NCBI GenBank assembly: GCA_018268755.1
Contig: JAFDVW010000007.1
Span: forward strand, 186,001-250,000
From: Acidobacteriota bacterium
GTDB lineage: Bacteria > Acidobacteriota > Terriglobia > Terriglobales > Acidobacteriaceae
Direction: 5' to 3'
DNA length: 64,000 nucleotides
The translations under genes were made by a program, and so were the position numbers. This document shows, in pieces, positions 26,254 to 35,644 of the stretch; positions within the stretch are counted from its first letter, which is position 1; the number at the start of each line of letters is the position of its first letter. The notes under the pieces were generated by a model, which was not told where the DNA came from, did no database searches, and saw only the letters and a list, made by a program, of their open reading frames with translations.

Positions 26254-27513
26254 TTATCCTCCCGCCTCGAAGCGCAGCGCCTCAATGGGATCGATGGACG
26301 CTGCCTGGCGCGCCGGGTACAAGGCCGCGGCCACCGAGATGGCGCCCAGCAGCACGGCAGCGATGGCTCCCGAGCTCCAGGTCGGCAATAGCCCGGCGAA
26401 GAAATCCGGCATGGGCAGCATGTTCACCAAAGCGCAGATTCCGTAGGCGATGCCCAATCCCAGGCCACCGCTCACCAAGGCGATGATCAGCGCCTCGATG
26501 AAAAATTGCTGCAGAATGTTGCGGGGCTTGGCCCCCAACGCCTTGCGTACGCCGATTTCGCGGGTACGCTCCCGCACCGCCACCATCATTACGTTCATCA
26601 CGCCAATCCCACCCAGCAACAAGGTGACTATACCCACCGCGCCTAGAAAATACTTCATGCCATCGGTCATCTGGCGAAAGGCTTTGGCCTCCTGCACCGT
26701 GTCCCAGATAGGACAAGCTTCTTTGTCATTGGGGTCGTAATGGTGCAGGCGGGCCAGCGAACGCTGCAGTTGCGCTTTGCAGGCTTCATGCCGCTCCACG
26801 GACTTGGGAGTCACCAGAAGCTGGTCGAAGGTGGAAGACGTCCCTGGGGGCTTATCGGGAAAATTGCGCTGCATGGCGGTAAAGGGGATGAAGACTTTGT
26901 TGACGTCCCAGCCGTCATAGCTGGAGTCCTGCTTCTTCTTCGCCATCACGCCCACGACGGTAAAAGGAAAATCATTCAGATAGACGGTCTCGCCCACGGC
27001 TTTTTGCCCGGGAAATAATTGCTTGGCGGCGTCACTTCCCAGAAAAGCCACACGGCGCCCCTCCCGCATGTCCTCCCAGTTGTAGAAACGGCCTTCCCCC
27101 ACATCCAGGCTGCGGATGTAGGCAAATTGCGGGAAGGAGCCGGTGACCAGGAAGGCCGCGTTGTTGTAATTGCTGTGGACGCGAACATCGACTTGCGCCA
27201 GTTCCGGGATCACATCCTCGCAATCCGGGGACTCGGCCTGCACCACGGCCACGTCTTTGTATTCCCAGCGCACCAGCTTGCCGGCGCGCGTCCCGCCTGC
27301 ATGCAGGCTGGTCCGGCCGTGGAAGACAATCAGAATGTCCTTGCCCATATTGCGGGCCTGTTCCGCCTGCCCCTGGCGGAGGCCTTCGCCGGCAGCCACC
27401 ATCAGCACAATCGAGACAATGCCCCAGGCAATGCCGAACATGGTCAGGAAGGCGCGCAGTTTGTGCGCCCAGAGGGTGCGGAAAACATCGCCAATGAGAT
27501 CGCGCAAGACCAT
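26254..27513 (-). CDS. MacB-like ABC transporter permease (first of pair)
   Basis: FtsX-domain permease of about 420 residues from ATG 27513; the frame is open further upstream, but those residues are not family-like. TM1 and the start motif are AHKLRAFLTMFGIAWGIVSIVLMV. A periplasmic MacB_PCD domain follows. The C-terminal block GGIGVMNVMMVAVRERTREIGVRKALGAKPR is the family hallmark. It ends in SIDPIEALRFEAGG. Paired with the gene at 24988. A cognate MacB ATPase must be encoded elsewhere, or the pair uses a shared one. Confidence 0.9.
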   Translation of the reverse strand: MVLRDLIGDVFRTLWAHKLRAFLTMFGIAWGIVSIVLMVAAGEGLRQGQAEQARNMGKDILIVFHGRTSLHAGGTRAGKLVRWEYKDVAVVQAESPDCEDVIPELAQVDVRVHSNYNNAAFLVTGSFPQFAYIRSLDVGEGRFYNWEDMREGRRVAFLGSDAAKQLFPGQKAVGETVYLNDFPFTVVGVMAKKKQDSSYDGWDVNKVFIPFTAMQRNFPDKPPGTSSTFDQLLVTPKSVERHEACKAQLQRSLARLHHYDPNDKEACPIWDTVQEAKAFRQMTDGMKYFLGAVGIVTLLLGGIGVMNVMMVAVRERTREIGVRKALGAKPRNILQQFFIEALIIALVSGGLGLGIAYGICALVNMLPMPDFFAGLLPTWSSGAIAAVLLGAISVAAALYPARQAASIDPIEALRFEAGG

Positions 27514-27632
27514 GCCGGTAGTTGGACGCGGTTCCCGCGCGAACGTAAGCCACGGGCAGACAACGTCCTCAGCATGGAAATACGCAAAGCGGGAGGGCTT
27601 TGTTGCAGAAATTCGCAAGCCTGGCAAAAAAA

Positions 27633-28967
27633 TCAGACGGGGGGTCTAACTTCCGAGACACCAATCTGTTGCAGCCACCCGTCAAAGGCAAGAAGGGCCC
27701 GGCCGCATTGTTGGCGATGGCGCTCTTGGCGGTCGCGCACCCGAGTTTCGAGGGCCGGCAGCAGATCGAAGGTGATATTGGCCGGCTGAAAGTGCCGGGC
27801 TTCCGTCTGCGTGATGTAGTGGACCAGAGACCCAAAGGCGCTCTCCCGCGGCGCGGGCACGAGATCGCTGCCGGCACGCAGGGCAGCGGCAAAAATTCCG
27901 CCCATGAGTCCGGTGGCGATGGATTCGACATACCCTTCCACCCCGCAGATCTGCCCGGCAAAAAGAAGATGCGAACGTTCCTTCATCTGCAGCGTCGGCT
28001 GCAACAGGGTGGGCGCGTTGATGTAGGTGTTGCGGTGGATTTGCCCATAGCGCAGGAACTTCGCATTTTCGAGGCCGGGAATCATGCGCAGGACACGCGC
28101 CTGTTCTCCGAACTTAAGGTGGTTCTGGAATCCCACCAAGTTGTAGGAATCGGCCCGCAGATTTTCCTGCCGCAATTGCACCACGGCGTAGGGCGTGCGG
28201 CCGGTGCGCGGATCTTTGAGACCTACCGGCTTCATGGGGCCGAAGCGCAGGGTATCGCGGCCGCGACGGGCGATCTCCTCAATGGGCAGGCAGCCTTCAA
28301 AGTAGTTCAGCTTTTCCCAGTCGCGCTCCTCGACCGACTGCGCCGCCAGCAGCGCGTCGAGAAAGGCATCGTATTCTTCCTTCGCCATGGGGCAGTTGAT
28401 GTAGTCGGCCGTGCCCTTGTCGTAACGCGCCGCCATGTAGACGCGGGACTGGTCAATGGAATCCGCTTCCACGATGGGGCTGATGGAGTCGTAGAAGGAA
28501 AGATGCTCGGCCCCACTCAGCCGCTGGATTTCCTGGGAGAGCGCGTCGGAGGTCAGGGGGCCGGTGGCGATCACGGTGATCTGCTCATCATCCAGCCTGG
28601 TCACTTCCTCGCGGCGAATGGTGATGCGGGGCTGGCGCGACAAGACTTCCGTGACCTTGGCGGCGAAAGTGGTGCGGTCGACGGCCAGCGCGTGTCCGGC
28701 GGGCACGGCGCACTCCCGGGCAATCTCCATCAGCAGCGATCCCGCGCGGCGCATTTCCTCTTTGAGCAGCCAGGGCGCGGTGTTTTCGCTGTCCGACTTC
28801 AGCGAGTTTGAGCAAACCAGTTCGGCGAAATCGCCGGTCTGGTGCGCCGGAGTCGGGCGCACCGGCCGCATCTCAAATAATTCCACGGGAACTCCGCGGC
28901 GGGCGCACTGCCAGGCCGCTTCCGATCCGGCCAGGCCGGCCCCAATCACTCGCACAGGCTTAGTCAC
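27633..28967 (-). CDS. trmFO: Folate-dependent tRNA (uracil-54-C5)-methyltransferase
   Basis: Makes the T in the T-loop of tRNA using methylene-THF and FAD. The FAD-binding start is VRVIGAGLAGSEAAWQCARRG. Family blocks follow in order: AELVCSNSLKSD, PWLLKEEMRRAGSLL, FYDSISPIVEADSID, and FAGQICGVEGYVESIATG. Its 444 residues match bacterial TrmFO. The GNAT gene precedes it by 17 bases on the same strand, so they probably share a transcript. Assignment is firm. Confidence 0.96.
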   Translation of the reverse strand: MTKPVRVIGAGLAGSEAAWQCARRGVPVELFEMRPVRPTPAHQTGDFAELVCSNSLKSDSENTAPWLLKEEMRRAGSLLMEIARECAVPAGHALAVDRTTFAAKVTEVLSRQPRITIRREEVTRLDDEQITVIATGPLTSDALSQEIQRLSGAEHLSFYDSISPIVEADSIDQSRVYMAARYDKGTADYINCPMAKEEYDAFLDALLAAQSVEERDWEKLNYFEGCLPIEEIARRGRDTLRFGPMKPVGLKDPRTGRTPYAVVQLRQENLRADSYNLVGFQNHLKFGEQARVLRMIPGLENAKFLRYGQIHRNTYINAPTLLQPTLQMKERSHLLFAGQICGVEGYVESIATGLMGGIFAAALRAGSDLVPAPRESAFGSLVHYITQTEARHFQPANITFDLLPALETRVRDRQERHRQQCGRALLAFDGWLQQIGVSEVRPPV

Positions 28968-28984
28968 TTGGTTGGGCTTCTCCC

Positions 28985-29470
28985 TCAGGCGGGTTGACTC
29001 GACCCCAGAGTACGCAACGCTTCTCCCTCCAGCGAGACCGTCTTCCAGCTATCGCGAAAGCGGCCGCCCAGGGATTGGTAAAACTCGATGGCCGGAGTGT
29101 TCCAGTCCAGAACGTCCCAGCGCACCGCAAAACGATCCTCTTGCACCGCCAGGGCGGACAAGCGGGCCAGCAAGGCCTTCCCCATGCCCTGGCCGCGAAA
29201 CCCCGGACGCACGAAGAGGTCTTCCAAGAACAACCCGGTGCGGCCCTCAAATGTGGAATAGAACTCATAGAACAAGGCGTAGCCGGCGTTCTGTCCGTCA
29301 TATTCCGCCAGGAGGGCGCGGAATTTGGGCTGGGGCCCGAAGCCATCGCGCAGTAACTCCTCCTCCGTCACCACCACGGTGTGGGCCAGTCGCTCGTATT
29401 CCGCCAGGGCAAGAATCAACTCCCGAAGCACGGGGACATCGCGGGCGGTGGCAGGTCGAATCGTCAGCAT
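28985..29470 (-). CDS. GNAT family N-acetyltransferase
   Basis: Acetyl-CoA-dependent acetyltransferase of 161 residues, similar in layout to diamine/spermidine N-acetyltransferases. The N-terminal strand LTIRPATARDVPVLREL is typical. The acetyl-CoA pyrophosphate loop is visible as RGQGMGKALLARLSALAVQ, with DWNTPAIEFYQSLGGRF near the C-terminus. Substrate is likely a small amine, but not determined. It heads the minus-strand transcript with trmFO and diverges from the CMD gene at 29535. Confidence 0.9.
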   Translation of the reverse strand: MLTIRPATARDVPVLRELILALAEYERLAHTVVVTEEELLRDGFGPQPKFRALLAEYDGQNAGYALFYEFYSTFEGRTGLFLEDLFVRPGFRGQGMGKALLARLSALAVQEDRFAVRWDVLDWNTPAIEFYQSLGGRFRDSWKTVSLEGEALRTLGSSQPA

Positions 29471-29534
29471 GGGGTCGGTGCAGGCGCGAAATGCGCCGGA
29501 AAGCTATTATAGAGGTTCACTACCAGGAGAACGC

Positions 29535-30062
29535 ATGGCACGGATTTCGCTGATCGAAATGGAAGCGGCCTCACCCGAGGTCAAAGAAGTCTACGAACAG
29601 AAGCTGAAGGGCAAGCCCGGCAATGCACAGAAAGCGCTGGCGCATCGCCCGGACATGCTGAAGAATTTTCTCGGCTTCTACCCCAGCGTGGGACGCTCGC
29701 TCGAGCGCAAGCTCTATGAGCTGATCTACATTCGGGTGTCGCTCATCAATCAGTGCTACTACTGCACGCAGCACCATTTGGCGTCGTCGAAGCGGGTGGG
29801 AATTACCCCGGAAGATTGGGCCGCGCTGAAGGCTGGAGACTTCACTCGTTTCAGCGAGAAAGAACAGGCAGCTCTGGTTTACGCTTCGAAGCTGACCACC
29901 AACCCGCATGGGGTAGGCGATGCCGACTTCGCCGTGCTCAAACAGCATTTCTCCGACCCGGAGATTGTGGACATCCACTTGCTGACCGGCCTGGCCAACC
30001 TGACCAACCGCTTTACCGATCCGTTGGGGTTGGAGGTCGAGTTCCCCGCCGAAAAGATCTAG
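29535..30062 (+). CDS. CMD-family peroxidase-like protein
   Basis: Second carboxymuconolactone-decarboxylase-type protein in the window, 175 residues. The motif INQCYYCTQHHLA gives Cys-x-x-Cys with a following His, as in AhpD-like peroxidases. The core continues FSEKEQAALVYASKLTTNPHGV, and the C-terminus is LTNRFTDPLGLEVE. Start ATG has an AGGAGA Shine-Dalgarno. The product probably acts as a small redox enzyme in the cytoplasm. It diverges from the GNAT gene with 64 bases between. Confidence 0.87.
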   Translation: MARISLIEMEAASPEVKEVYEQKLKGKPGNAQKALAHRPDMLKNFLGFYPSVGRSLERKLYELIYIRVSLINQCYYCTQHHLASSKRVGITPEDWAALKAGDFTRFSEKEQAALVYASKLTTNPHGVGDADFAVLKQHFSDPEIVDIHLLTGLANLTNRFTDPLGLEVEFPAEKI

Positions 30063-30069
30063 AAATCGG

Positions 30070-30147
30070 CCACGGATTTTCGCGGATGTGCACGGATTTG
30101 CCAGGAAACCTGACTTTCGAATCCGCGTCTATCTGTGAAATCCGCGG
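30070..30147. repeat. Imperfect inverted repeat, REP-like intergenic element
   Basis: Two ~29-base arms read as near-complements: CCACGGATTT-CGCGGATGTG-CACGGATT and its imperfect reverse copy ending CCGCGG. A 19-base spacer lies between. It is positioned right after the CMD gene. Similar CACGGAT/CGCGGAT repeats are common in intergenic DNA of Acidobacteriota (general memory); copy number here is not testable in one window. Confidence 0.55.
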
Positions 30148-30246
30148 CTTGCGTGGCCAGTTTTTCAGCCTTCTGCACTAAAACTGTTGCATTCCTCCAA
30201 AATTCGCTGGCAAAACCCCAAACGGGCGGCTCATACCCAGTCGTAT

Positions 30247-30275
30247 TTCACAGCACACTCGTGCGACAATAGAAT
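30247..30275 (+). promoter_or_regulatory. Consensus-like sigma70 promoter of purL-purF
   Basis: TTCACA (30247) and TAGAAT (30270) each match the consensus at five of six positions, with an ideal 17-base spacer. The expected transcript start falls about 6 bases before the purL ATG, so the mRNA would be nearly leaderless. The match is good but not experimentally shown. Confidence 0.5.
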
Positions 30276-30287
30276 GACCGAGCCGCT

Positions 30288-32591
30288 ATGACTACTGCCT
30301 TGGACTCTGTCATCACTCCGGAGCTCATCCGGGAGCACGGAATCACGCCGGACGAATACGAAAAAATCAAGCAGCTGCTGGGCGGGCGCGAGCCCTCGCT
30401 CACCGAGCTGGGCATCTTCAGCGTGATGTGGAGCGAGCATTGCTCCTACAAATCGTCACGCGTGCACTTGAAACGTTTGCCCACGCACAGCCGCCGTGTG
30501 CTGCAAGGGCCGGGGGAGAACGCCGGCATCATTGATATCGGCGACGGCTGGGCCTGCGCCTTCAAGATCGAGTCGCACAATCACCCTTCGTTTATTGAGC
30601 CCTTCCAGGGCGCGACCACAGGGGTGGGCGGCATTCTGCGCGACATCTTCACCATGGGCGCACGGCCGGTGGCGGTGATGGATTCGCTGCGCTTCGGGCC
30701 GATCTCGGCGACGAAGGGGGCGCAGACCACCCAGGCAGAGATCCACAAGAACCACTCCATCCTGGAAGGCGTGGTCAGCGGCGTGGCTTCCTATGGCAAC
30801 TGCTTTGGAGTTCCCAACCTGGGCGGCGAGACCAAGTTTGAGCCCTGTTACTCGGGCAATCCGCTGGTGAACGCGTTCGCCCTGGGCCTGGTGCGCAAGG
30901 ACCAGATTTTTTACGCCAAAGCCGCCGGCGTAGGCAATCCCGTTATCTATGTGGGGGCGAAGACCGGACGCGACGGCATCCACGGCGCGACCATGGCCAG
31001 CGAGGAATTCAGCGAGGCCTCCGAAGCCAAGCGGCCCAACGTGCAAGTAGGCGATCCCTTCCTGGAAAAGCTCCTCTTGGAAGCCTGTCTGGAAGCCATG
31101 CAGACCGGGGCCATCGTCGGCATTCAGGACATGGGGGCGGCCGGGCTTACCTGCTCCACCTGTGAAATGGGCGCGCGCGGCAAGGTAGGCGTGGAAATTG
31201 AAATGGACCGCGTTCCCCAGCGCGAGACCGGCATGAACGCCTACGAGATCATGCTAAGCGAGTCGCAGGAGCGCATGCTGCTGGTGGCCCAGAAGGGCCG
31301 CGAAGACGAGGTTTATCGCGTATTCCAAAAGTGGGGGCTCGACGCCGTGGAAGTGGGCCGGGTCATCGCGGAAAACACCATGCGCGTGCTGGAACACGGC
31401 AAGGTCGTCGCCGAGATTCCCAACGAAGCTCTGACCGACGACGCTCCGGTCTACAAGCGTCCCTTGGCGCGTTGGGAGCCTCCCGTCGCGCGCGAGATGC
31501 CGGAAAACATCCAACTGGGGAGCAGTGACGACTTCACCGCGCAGCTCCAACAGCTGCTCGCCAGTCCGAATATCTGCAGCAAACGCTGGGTGTGGCAGCA
31601 GTATGACCACATGGTGCAGACCAACACCGTGGAAGCGCCGGGAGCGGGCGATGCCGGACTCATCCGCATCAAAGGTTCCAATCGCGCTCTGGCCATGGCC
31701 CTCGATGGCAATGGGCGCTGGTGTTATCTCGATCCCAAGCTGGGAGCGATGCATGCTGTCGCGGAAGCCGCTCGTAATGTGGCTTGCTCGGGAGCGACTC
31801 CAGTGGGCGCCACCAACTGCCTGAACTTCGGCAATCCGGAAAAACCGCCCATCATGTGGCAGTTCTCCCAGACCATCGACGGGTTGACCAAGGCCTGCGA
31901 AGAGTTGGAAATTCCCATCACCGGCGGCAATGTCAGCCTCTACAACGAAACTTTGGGCGAAGGCATTTATCCCACCCCGGTCCTGGGCGTGGTCGGGATT
32001 CTCGAAGATGTGCATAAGGCGGTGCGTCCGGACTTTCAGACGGCGGGACAGGCCATCGTTCTGCTTCGCGGCTCCGAACCCGGCGACGCCACCGATGCCG
32101 AAATCGAATTCGGCTCCTCGGAATACGCCAAGGAAATACTGGGCGCGCTGTGGGGCTATCCGCCAGAACTGGACATCGAAAAGGAAGCCGCCCTGCAGAA
32201 AGCCCTGGTCGAGCTGGCGGAGGCCGGTCTGGCCGCCTCCGCGCATGATTGCAGCGATGGCGGCCTGGCGGTTGCTCTAAGCGAATCGAGCTTCGTACAA
32301 GGCATTGGATTCAAAGTAGATATCAAGTCTGCCGGCCTGCCGGCGGAATGCCTCTTGTTTGCCGAGGACGCCAGCCGGGTGGTGATCTCTTGCGACCAAG
32401 CGAGCCTGTCGCGAATCCAACAACTGGCGGCCAAATACGGCCTTGCCGCGGAAGTCCTCGGCGAAACCGTTTCCGGACAAATTGAGATCAAGATCGATGG
32501 CCGGACCGTGGTGTCGACAGGGGTTGAGGAATTGCGCAACGCCTACGAGGGCGCGCTGGAGACGGCGCTGCGGACAGAAGTAGGGGTATAA
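30288..32591 (+). CDS. purL: Phosphoribosylformylglycinamidine synthase subunit II
   Basis: ATP-dependent conversion of FGAR to FGAM in purine synthesis, as the small PurL type that works with PurQ and PurS. The first block [18 protein letters not shown] and the glycine-rich loop [22 protein letters not shown] are both intact. The second half-domain has [12 protein letters not shown] and [13 protein letters not shown]. Length 767 residues fits the small type. PurQ and PurS genes are not nearby. purF follows after a 38-base gap. Confidence 0.97.
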   Translation: MTTALDSVITPELIREHGITPDEYEKIKQLLGGREPSLTELGIFSVMWSEHCSYKSSRVHLKRLPTHSRRVLQGPGENAGIIDIGDGWACAFKIESHNHPSFIEPFQGATTGVGGILRDIFTMGARPVAVMDSLRFGPISATKGAQTTQAEIHKNHSILEGVVSGVASYGNCFGVPNLGGETKFEPCYSGNPLVNAFALGLVRKDQIFYAKAAGVGNPVIYVGAKTGRDGIHGATMASEEFSEASEAKRPNVQVGDPFLEKLLLEACLEAMQTGAIVGIQDMGAAGLTCSTCEMGARGKVGVEIEMDRVPQRETGMNAYEIMLSESQERMLLVAQKGREDEVYRVFQKWGLDAVEVGRVIAENTMRVLEHGKVVAEIPNEALTDDAPVYKRPLARWEPPVAREMPENIQLGSSDDFTAQLQQLLASPNICSKRWVWQQYDHMVQTNTVEAPGAGDAGLIRIKGSNRALAMALDGNGRWCYLDPKLGAMHAVAEAARNVACSGATPVGATNCLNFGNPEKPPIMWQFSQTIDGLTKACEELEIPITGGNVSLYNETLGEGIYPTPVLGVVGILEDVHKAVRPDFQTAGQAIVLLRGSEPGDATDAEIEFGSSEYAKEILGALWGYPPELDIEKEAALQKALVELAEAGLAASAHDCSDGGLAVALSESSFVQGIGFKVDIKSAGLPAECLLFAEDASRVVISCDQASLSRIQQLAAKYGLAAEVLGETVSGQIEIKIDGRTVVSTGVEELRNAYEGALETALRTEVGV

Positions 32592-32629
32592 GCAAACGAT
32601 CCAGGCCAACGGCCGAAGGCAGGGTGCAA

Positions 32630-34057
32630 ATGCCGGTTTCCGACAAATTTCACGACGAATGCGGGGTCGTGGCGATCTATGCCCACCCGGAAGCGGAGAA
32701 GCTTGCCTACCTGGGACTACACGCGCTGCAGCACCGCGGCCAGGAATCGGCCGGCATTGTTACGTCCAATGGTTTGACGCTGCGTTCCCATAAGGCCATG
32801 GGGCTGGTGGCGGACATCTTTACCGAAGAAGTGCTCACGCCGCTGCACGGCTCGTTGGCCATCGGCCACACCCGCTACTCCACGGCCGGCGATTCCGCCC
32901 TACTCAATGCCCAGCCCATCATGGTGCAATCCAACAAAGGCATGACGGCGCTGGCGCACAACGGCAACCTGGTCAACGCCATGGAGATCCGCAGCCGGCT
33001 GGAAGCGCAGGGCTCGATTTTCCAGACCAACAGCGATACCGAAGTCATCGTGCATCTCATCGCGCTTTCCAAGGAACACACGCTACCCGAAGCGATCGCA
33101 GACGCGCTACGCCGGGTGGAAGGCGCCTTCTCGCTGGTCATGATGAGCACCGACCGCATCTTCGCCGTGCGCGACCCGCGCGGCTTCCGGCCCTTGGCCA
33201 TGGGGAGGATTCCCACCCAGGACGGGAAGCAGGACACCATTGTGTTCGCTTCCGAGACTTGCGCCTTCGATCTTTTGGGCGCGACCTATGAGCGAGAGGT
33301 AAAACCGGGAGAGTTGATCGTTGTGGGCCCGGAAGGCGTCAGTTCGCGCTTTTACGCCACGCAGGCCCCGCAATCCAGCTGCATTTTCGAGCATGTGTAT
33401 TTTTCGCGGCCTGACAGCACCGTCTTCGGCCGCCAGGTGCAGGAGAGCCGCGAGCAAATGGGACGGCAACTGGCCCGCGAGGCCCCGGTAGACGCCGACA
33501 TTGTCGTGCCGGTGCCGGACTCCGGCGTCACGGCCGCGGTGGGCTACGCAGCGGAGAGCGGCATTCCTTTCCGCTTCGCTTTGATCCGCAACCACTATGT
33601 GGGCCGCACCTTCATCGAACCGCGCCAGAGCGTGCGCGACTTTGGGGTCAAGTTGAAGCTGAATCCGGTGCGCAGTCTGCTGGAGGGCAAGCGCGTGGTG
33701 CTGCTCGATGATTCGATCGTGCGCGGCACCACCAGCAAGAAGATTGTGCGCATGGTGCGCAACGCCGGGGCCAAGGAAGTGCACTTGCGCATCTCCTGTC
33801 CGCCGACGATTTCTCCCTGCTTCTATGGCGTGGATACGCCATCGAAGAAGCAGCTGATCGCCTCCAACAAGTCGATTGAAGAGATTCGTGAATACGTAGG
33901 AGCGGACTCGGTCGCCTATCTTTCGCTGGAAGGCCTCAAGGCGGCCTGCGCCGACGGCGAGAAAACCAAATACTGCACCGCCTGCTACACCGGCGTCTAT
34001 CCTACCAACTGGGTGGATGTGGAAGAGATCCTGCCGGCGGCCGCCAGCAAGCCGTAA
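32630..34057 (+). CDS. purF: Amidophosphoribosyltransferase
   Basis: First enzyme of purine synthesis: PRPP plus glutamine to phosphoribosylamine. ATG 32630 is preferred (AGGG Shine-Dalgarno); a GTG lies two codons upstream. The N-terminal nucleophile Cys11 follows a short propeptide (VSDKFHDECGV), as in the Bacillus type. The PRPP loop is VVLLDDSIVRGTTSKK. Cysteines SCPPTISPC and KYCTACYTG suggest a 4Fe-4S site, again Bacillus-like. Length 475 residues. Co-directional with purL. Confidence 0.96.
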   Translation: MPVSDKFHDECGVVAIYAHPEAEKLAYLGLHALQHRGQESAGIVTSNGLTLRSHKAMGLVADIFTEEVLTPLHGSLAIGHTRYSTAGDSALLNAQPIMVQSNKGMTALAHNGNLVNAMEIRSRLEAQGSIFQTNSDTEVIVHLIALSKEHTLPEAIADALRRVEGAFSLVMMSTDRIFAVRDPRGFRPLAMGRIPTQDGKQDTIVFASETCAFDLLGATYEREVKPGELIVVGPEGVSSRFYATQAPQSSCIFEHVYFSRPDSTVFGRQVQESREQMGRQLAREAPVDADIVVPVPDSGVTAAVGYAAESGIPFRFALIRNHYVGRTFIEPRQSVRDFGVKLKLNPVRSLLEGKRVVLLDDSIVRGTTSKKIVRMVRNAGAKEVHLRISCPPTISPCFYGVDTPSKKQLIASNKSIEEIREYVGADSVAYLSLEGLKAACADGEKTKYCTACYTGVYPTNWVDVEEILPAAASKP

Positions 34058-34130
34058 AGTTTCGCTGGCGTGATCATACAGGCCTGCCATTCGAGCGAAG
34101 AAAGCTCCGCCGGCTTCTCTAAAGGCAAAC

Positions 34131-35438
34131 CTACGCGGTGCGACCGGCAGCCGGCTTGCCCCGGCCGCGGGAGGTGATGGCCGTGGCCACCTGGTTGCGG
34201 CCGGCCTGCTTGGCGCGATAGAGCGCCTTGTCGGCTTCGCGAATCACCTGCTCGATCTCCTTGGCTTTGGCGCTGGGTTCGGCCACCCCGATGCTTACCG
34301 TGACGGAAAGCTCCTCGTTCGACTGCGACCGGCCGCCGCGGATGGACGCCGTCTTGGCCTTGCGGCGGGTGGCGCGGCGCCGTTCCGGACCGCTGAAGTT
34401 GGCGCGGCGCTCCTGTCCTCCCCGCACCAGGAAGCTGGCTTCTTCAATCACACTGCGCAGCAATTCCAGGTGGGGCACCACATCGCGCATGGACTTCCCG
34501 GGAAACAGGATGGTGAATTCTTCTCCGCCCACGCGGAAGGCCTGGCCGCCGCCGGTGACTCGCGCCAAACGCGTGGCCACCATGCGCAGCACCTGGTCTC
34601 CGGTGTCGTGGCCGTAAGTGTCGTTGAAGCTCTTAAAGTGGTCGATATCCACCGCGGCAATGGCATAGGGTTCTTCCAGATGCAGCAGGGCGTCCTGAAA
34701 AGCCCGCCGCGCCGGCAGCGCGGTCAGCTCATCGTGATAGGCCAGCACATAAGAATTTTCGATGATGGAAGTCAGCAGAATCAGCGCGGCCGTTCCCACA
34801 TAGACCCGCGCCGCCGCGCCCACGCCCGCCTGCAGTCCCAGGAAGAAGGCCGCCAAGGCCCACAACAGTCCGCTTTCCACCGGCTTGCGATACATCAGAT
34901 AGCGCAGCAGCAGAATCCCGCCGCAGGCGCTGAACAGAATCAGGCCGGGCTGGGGAATGTGCGACCAGGCAAACCAGTTCTGGGGAAAGACCGCGAAATG
35001 CAGAAAGGCCGGGGCCGTCTCCTCGGGTCGACAGAGCACGGCCACAAAGACCGACTCCAAAAACAGCAGCCCGCAACGCGGGACCAAAGCAGCCAGGGTG
35101 ACGCCGCGTTCCCGCACCAAGGCAAAGTCGAGAAAATTCAGGGGCACCAGGATGGCAGCGATTTGCAGCGCGGTGCGGCCCGCTCCGGGCGGGCCGGGAG
35201 CGAAAAATTCCACCGCGCGATGCGCCAGCAGCAGGGTGACTAAAGCGAAGAGCACGCGGCTGGAGTGAAAGCGCCAGGCCAGCAGGGCCCCGGCCAGAAA
35301 TGCGGCCAGATAATAGAAGGCAATCACCGAAGGCGCGAAGGGCAGCAGCCGTGCCTGCACCACCAGCACCGCCAGAGCAAGCAGCAGGCCGCCGGGCAAG
35401 AACAGCGTTTTCAGCGTCGCTTTGTTCCACCCATCCAC
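34131..35438 (-). CDS. Membrane-bound diguanylate cyclase (GGDEF)
   Basis: Makes cyclic di-GMP. About nine N-terminal membrane helices (residues ~10-228) precede a GGDEF domain whose active site is GGEEF at 304-308, so catalysis is expected. The I-site RxxD just upstream is absent, pointing to no product feedback inhibition. A 30-residue basic insertion (ERRRATRRKAK region, near 345-375) interrupts the domain before the SVTVSIGVAE strand. The sensory input is unknown. It is transcribed away from the response regulator gene at 35645. Confidence 0.92.
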   Translation of the reverse strand: MDGWNKATLKTLFLPGGLLLALAVLVVQARLLPFAPSVIAFYYLAAFLAGALLAWRFHSSRVLFALVTLLLAHRAVEFFAPGPPGAGRTALQIAAILVPLNFLDFALVRERGVTLAALVPRCGLLFLESVFVAVLCRPEETAPAFLHFAVFPQNWFAWSHIPQPGLILFSACGGILLLRYLMYRKPVESGLLWALAAFFLGLQAGVGAAARVYVGTAALILLTSIIENSYVLAYHDELTALPARRAFQDALLHLEEPYAIAAVDIDHFKSFNDTYGHDTGDQVLRMVATRLARVTGGGQAFRVGGEEFTILFPGKSMRDVVPHLELLRSVIEEASFLVRGGQERRANFSGPERRRATRRKAKTASIRGGRSQSNEELSVTVSIGVAEPSAKAKEIEQVIREADKALYRAKQAGRNQVATAITSRGRGKPAAGRTA

Positions 35439-35644
35439 GGGGAAAAGTCCTCACGCCGTTCCATTGCGGGGTTGGGTCATTATCTCTGGGGGAAGCAACG
35501 AGAGCGAGTACACGTAAGGGTACACCATTCCCGGATTGGCAGGGTCTCCCGCCGCCGGAAAGCAGAACCTTCGTGTGGGCGCTTCCCGCTTGTCGCCAGG
35601 GCCCCACTCCCGGGAGAATCAAACAGGCACATTAAAGCCAGCTT

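Noticed and set aside
27600..28811. Plus-strand open frame of about 400 codons
   Set aside because: Antisense to trmFO, which matches its family end to end. No ribosome site and no plausible domain.
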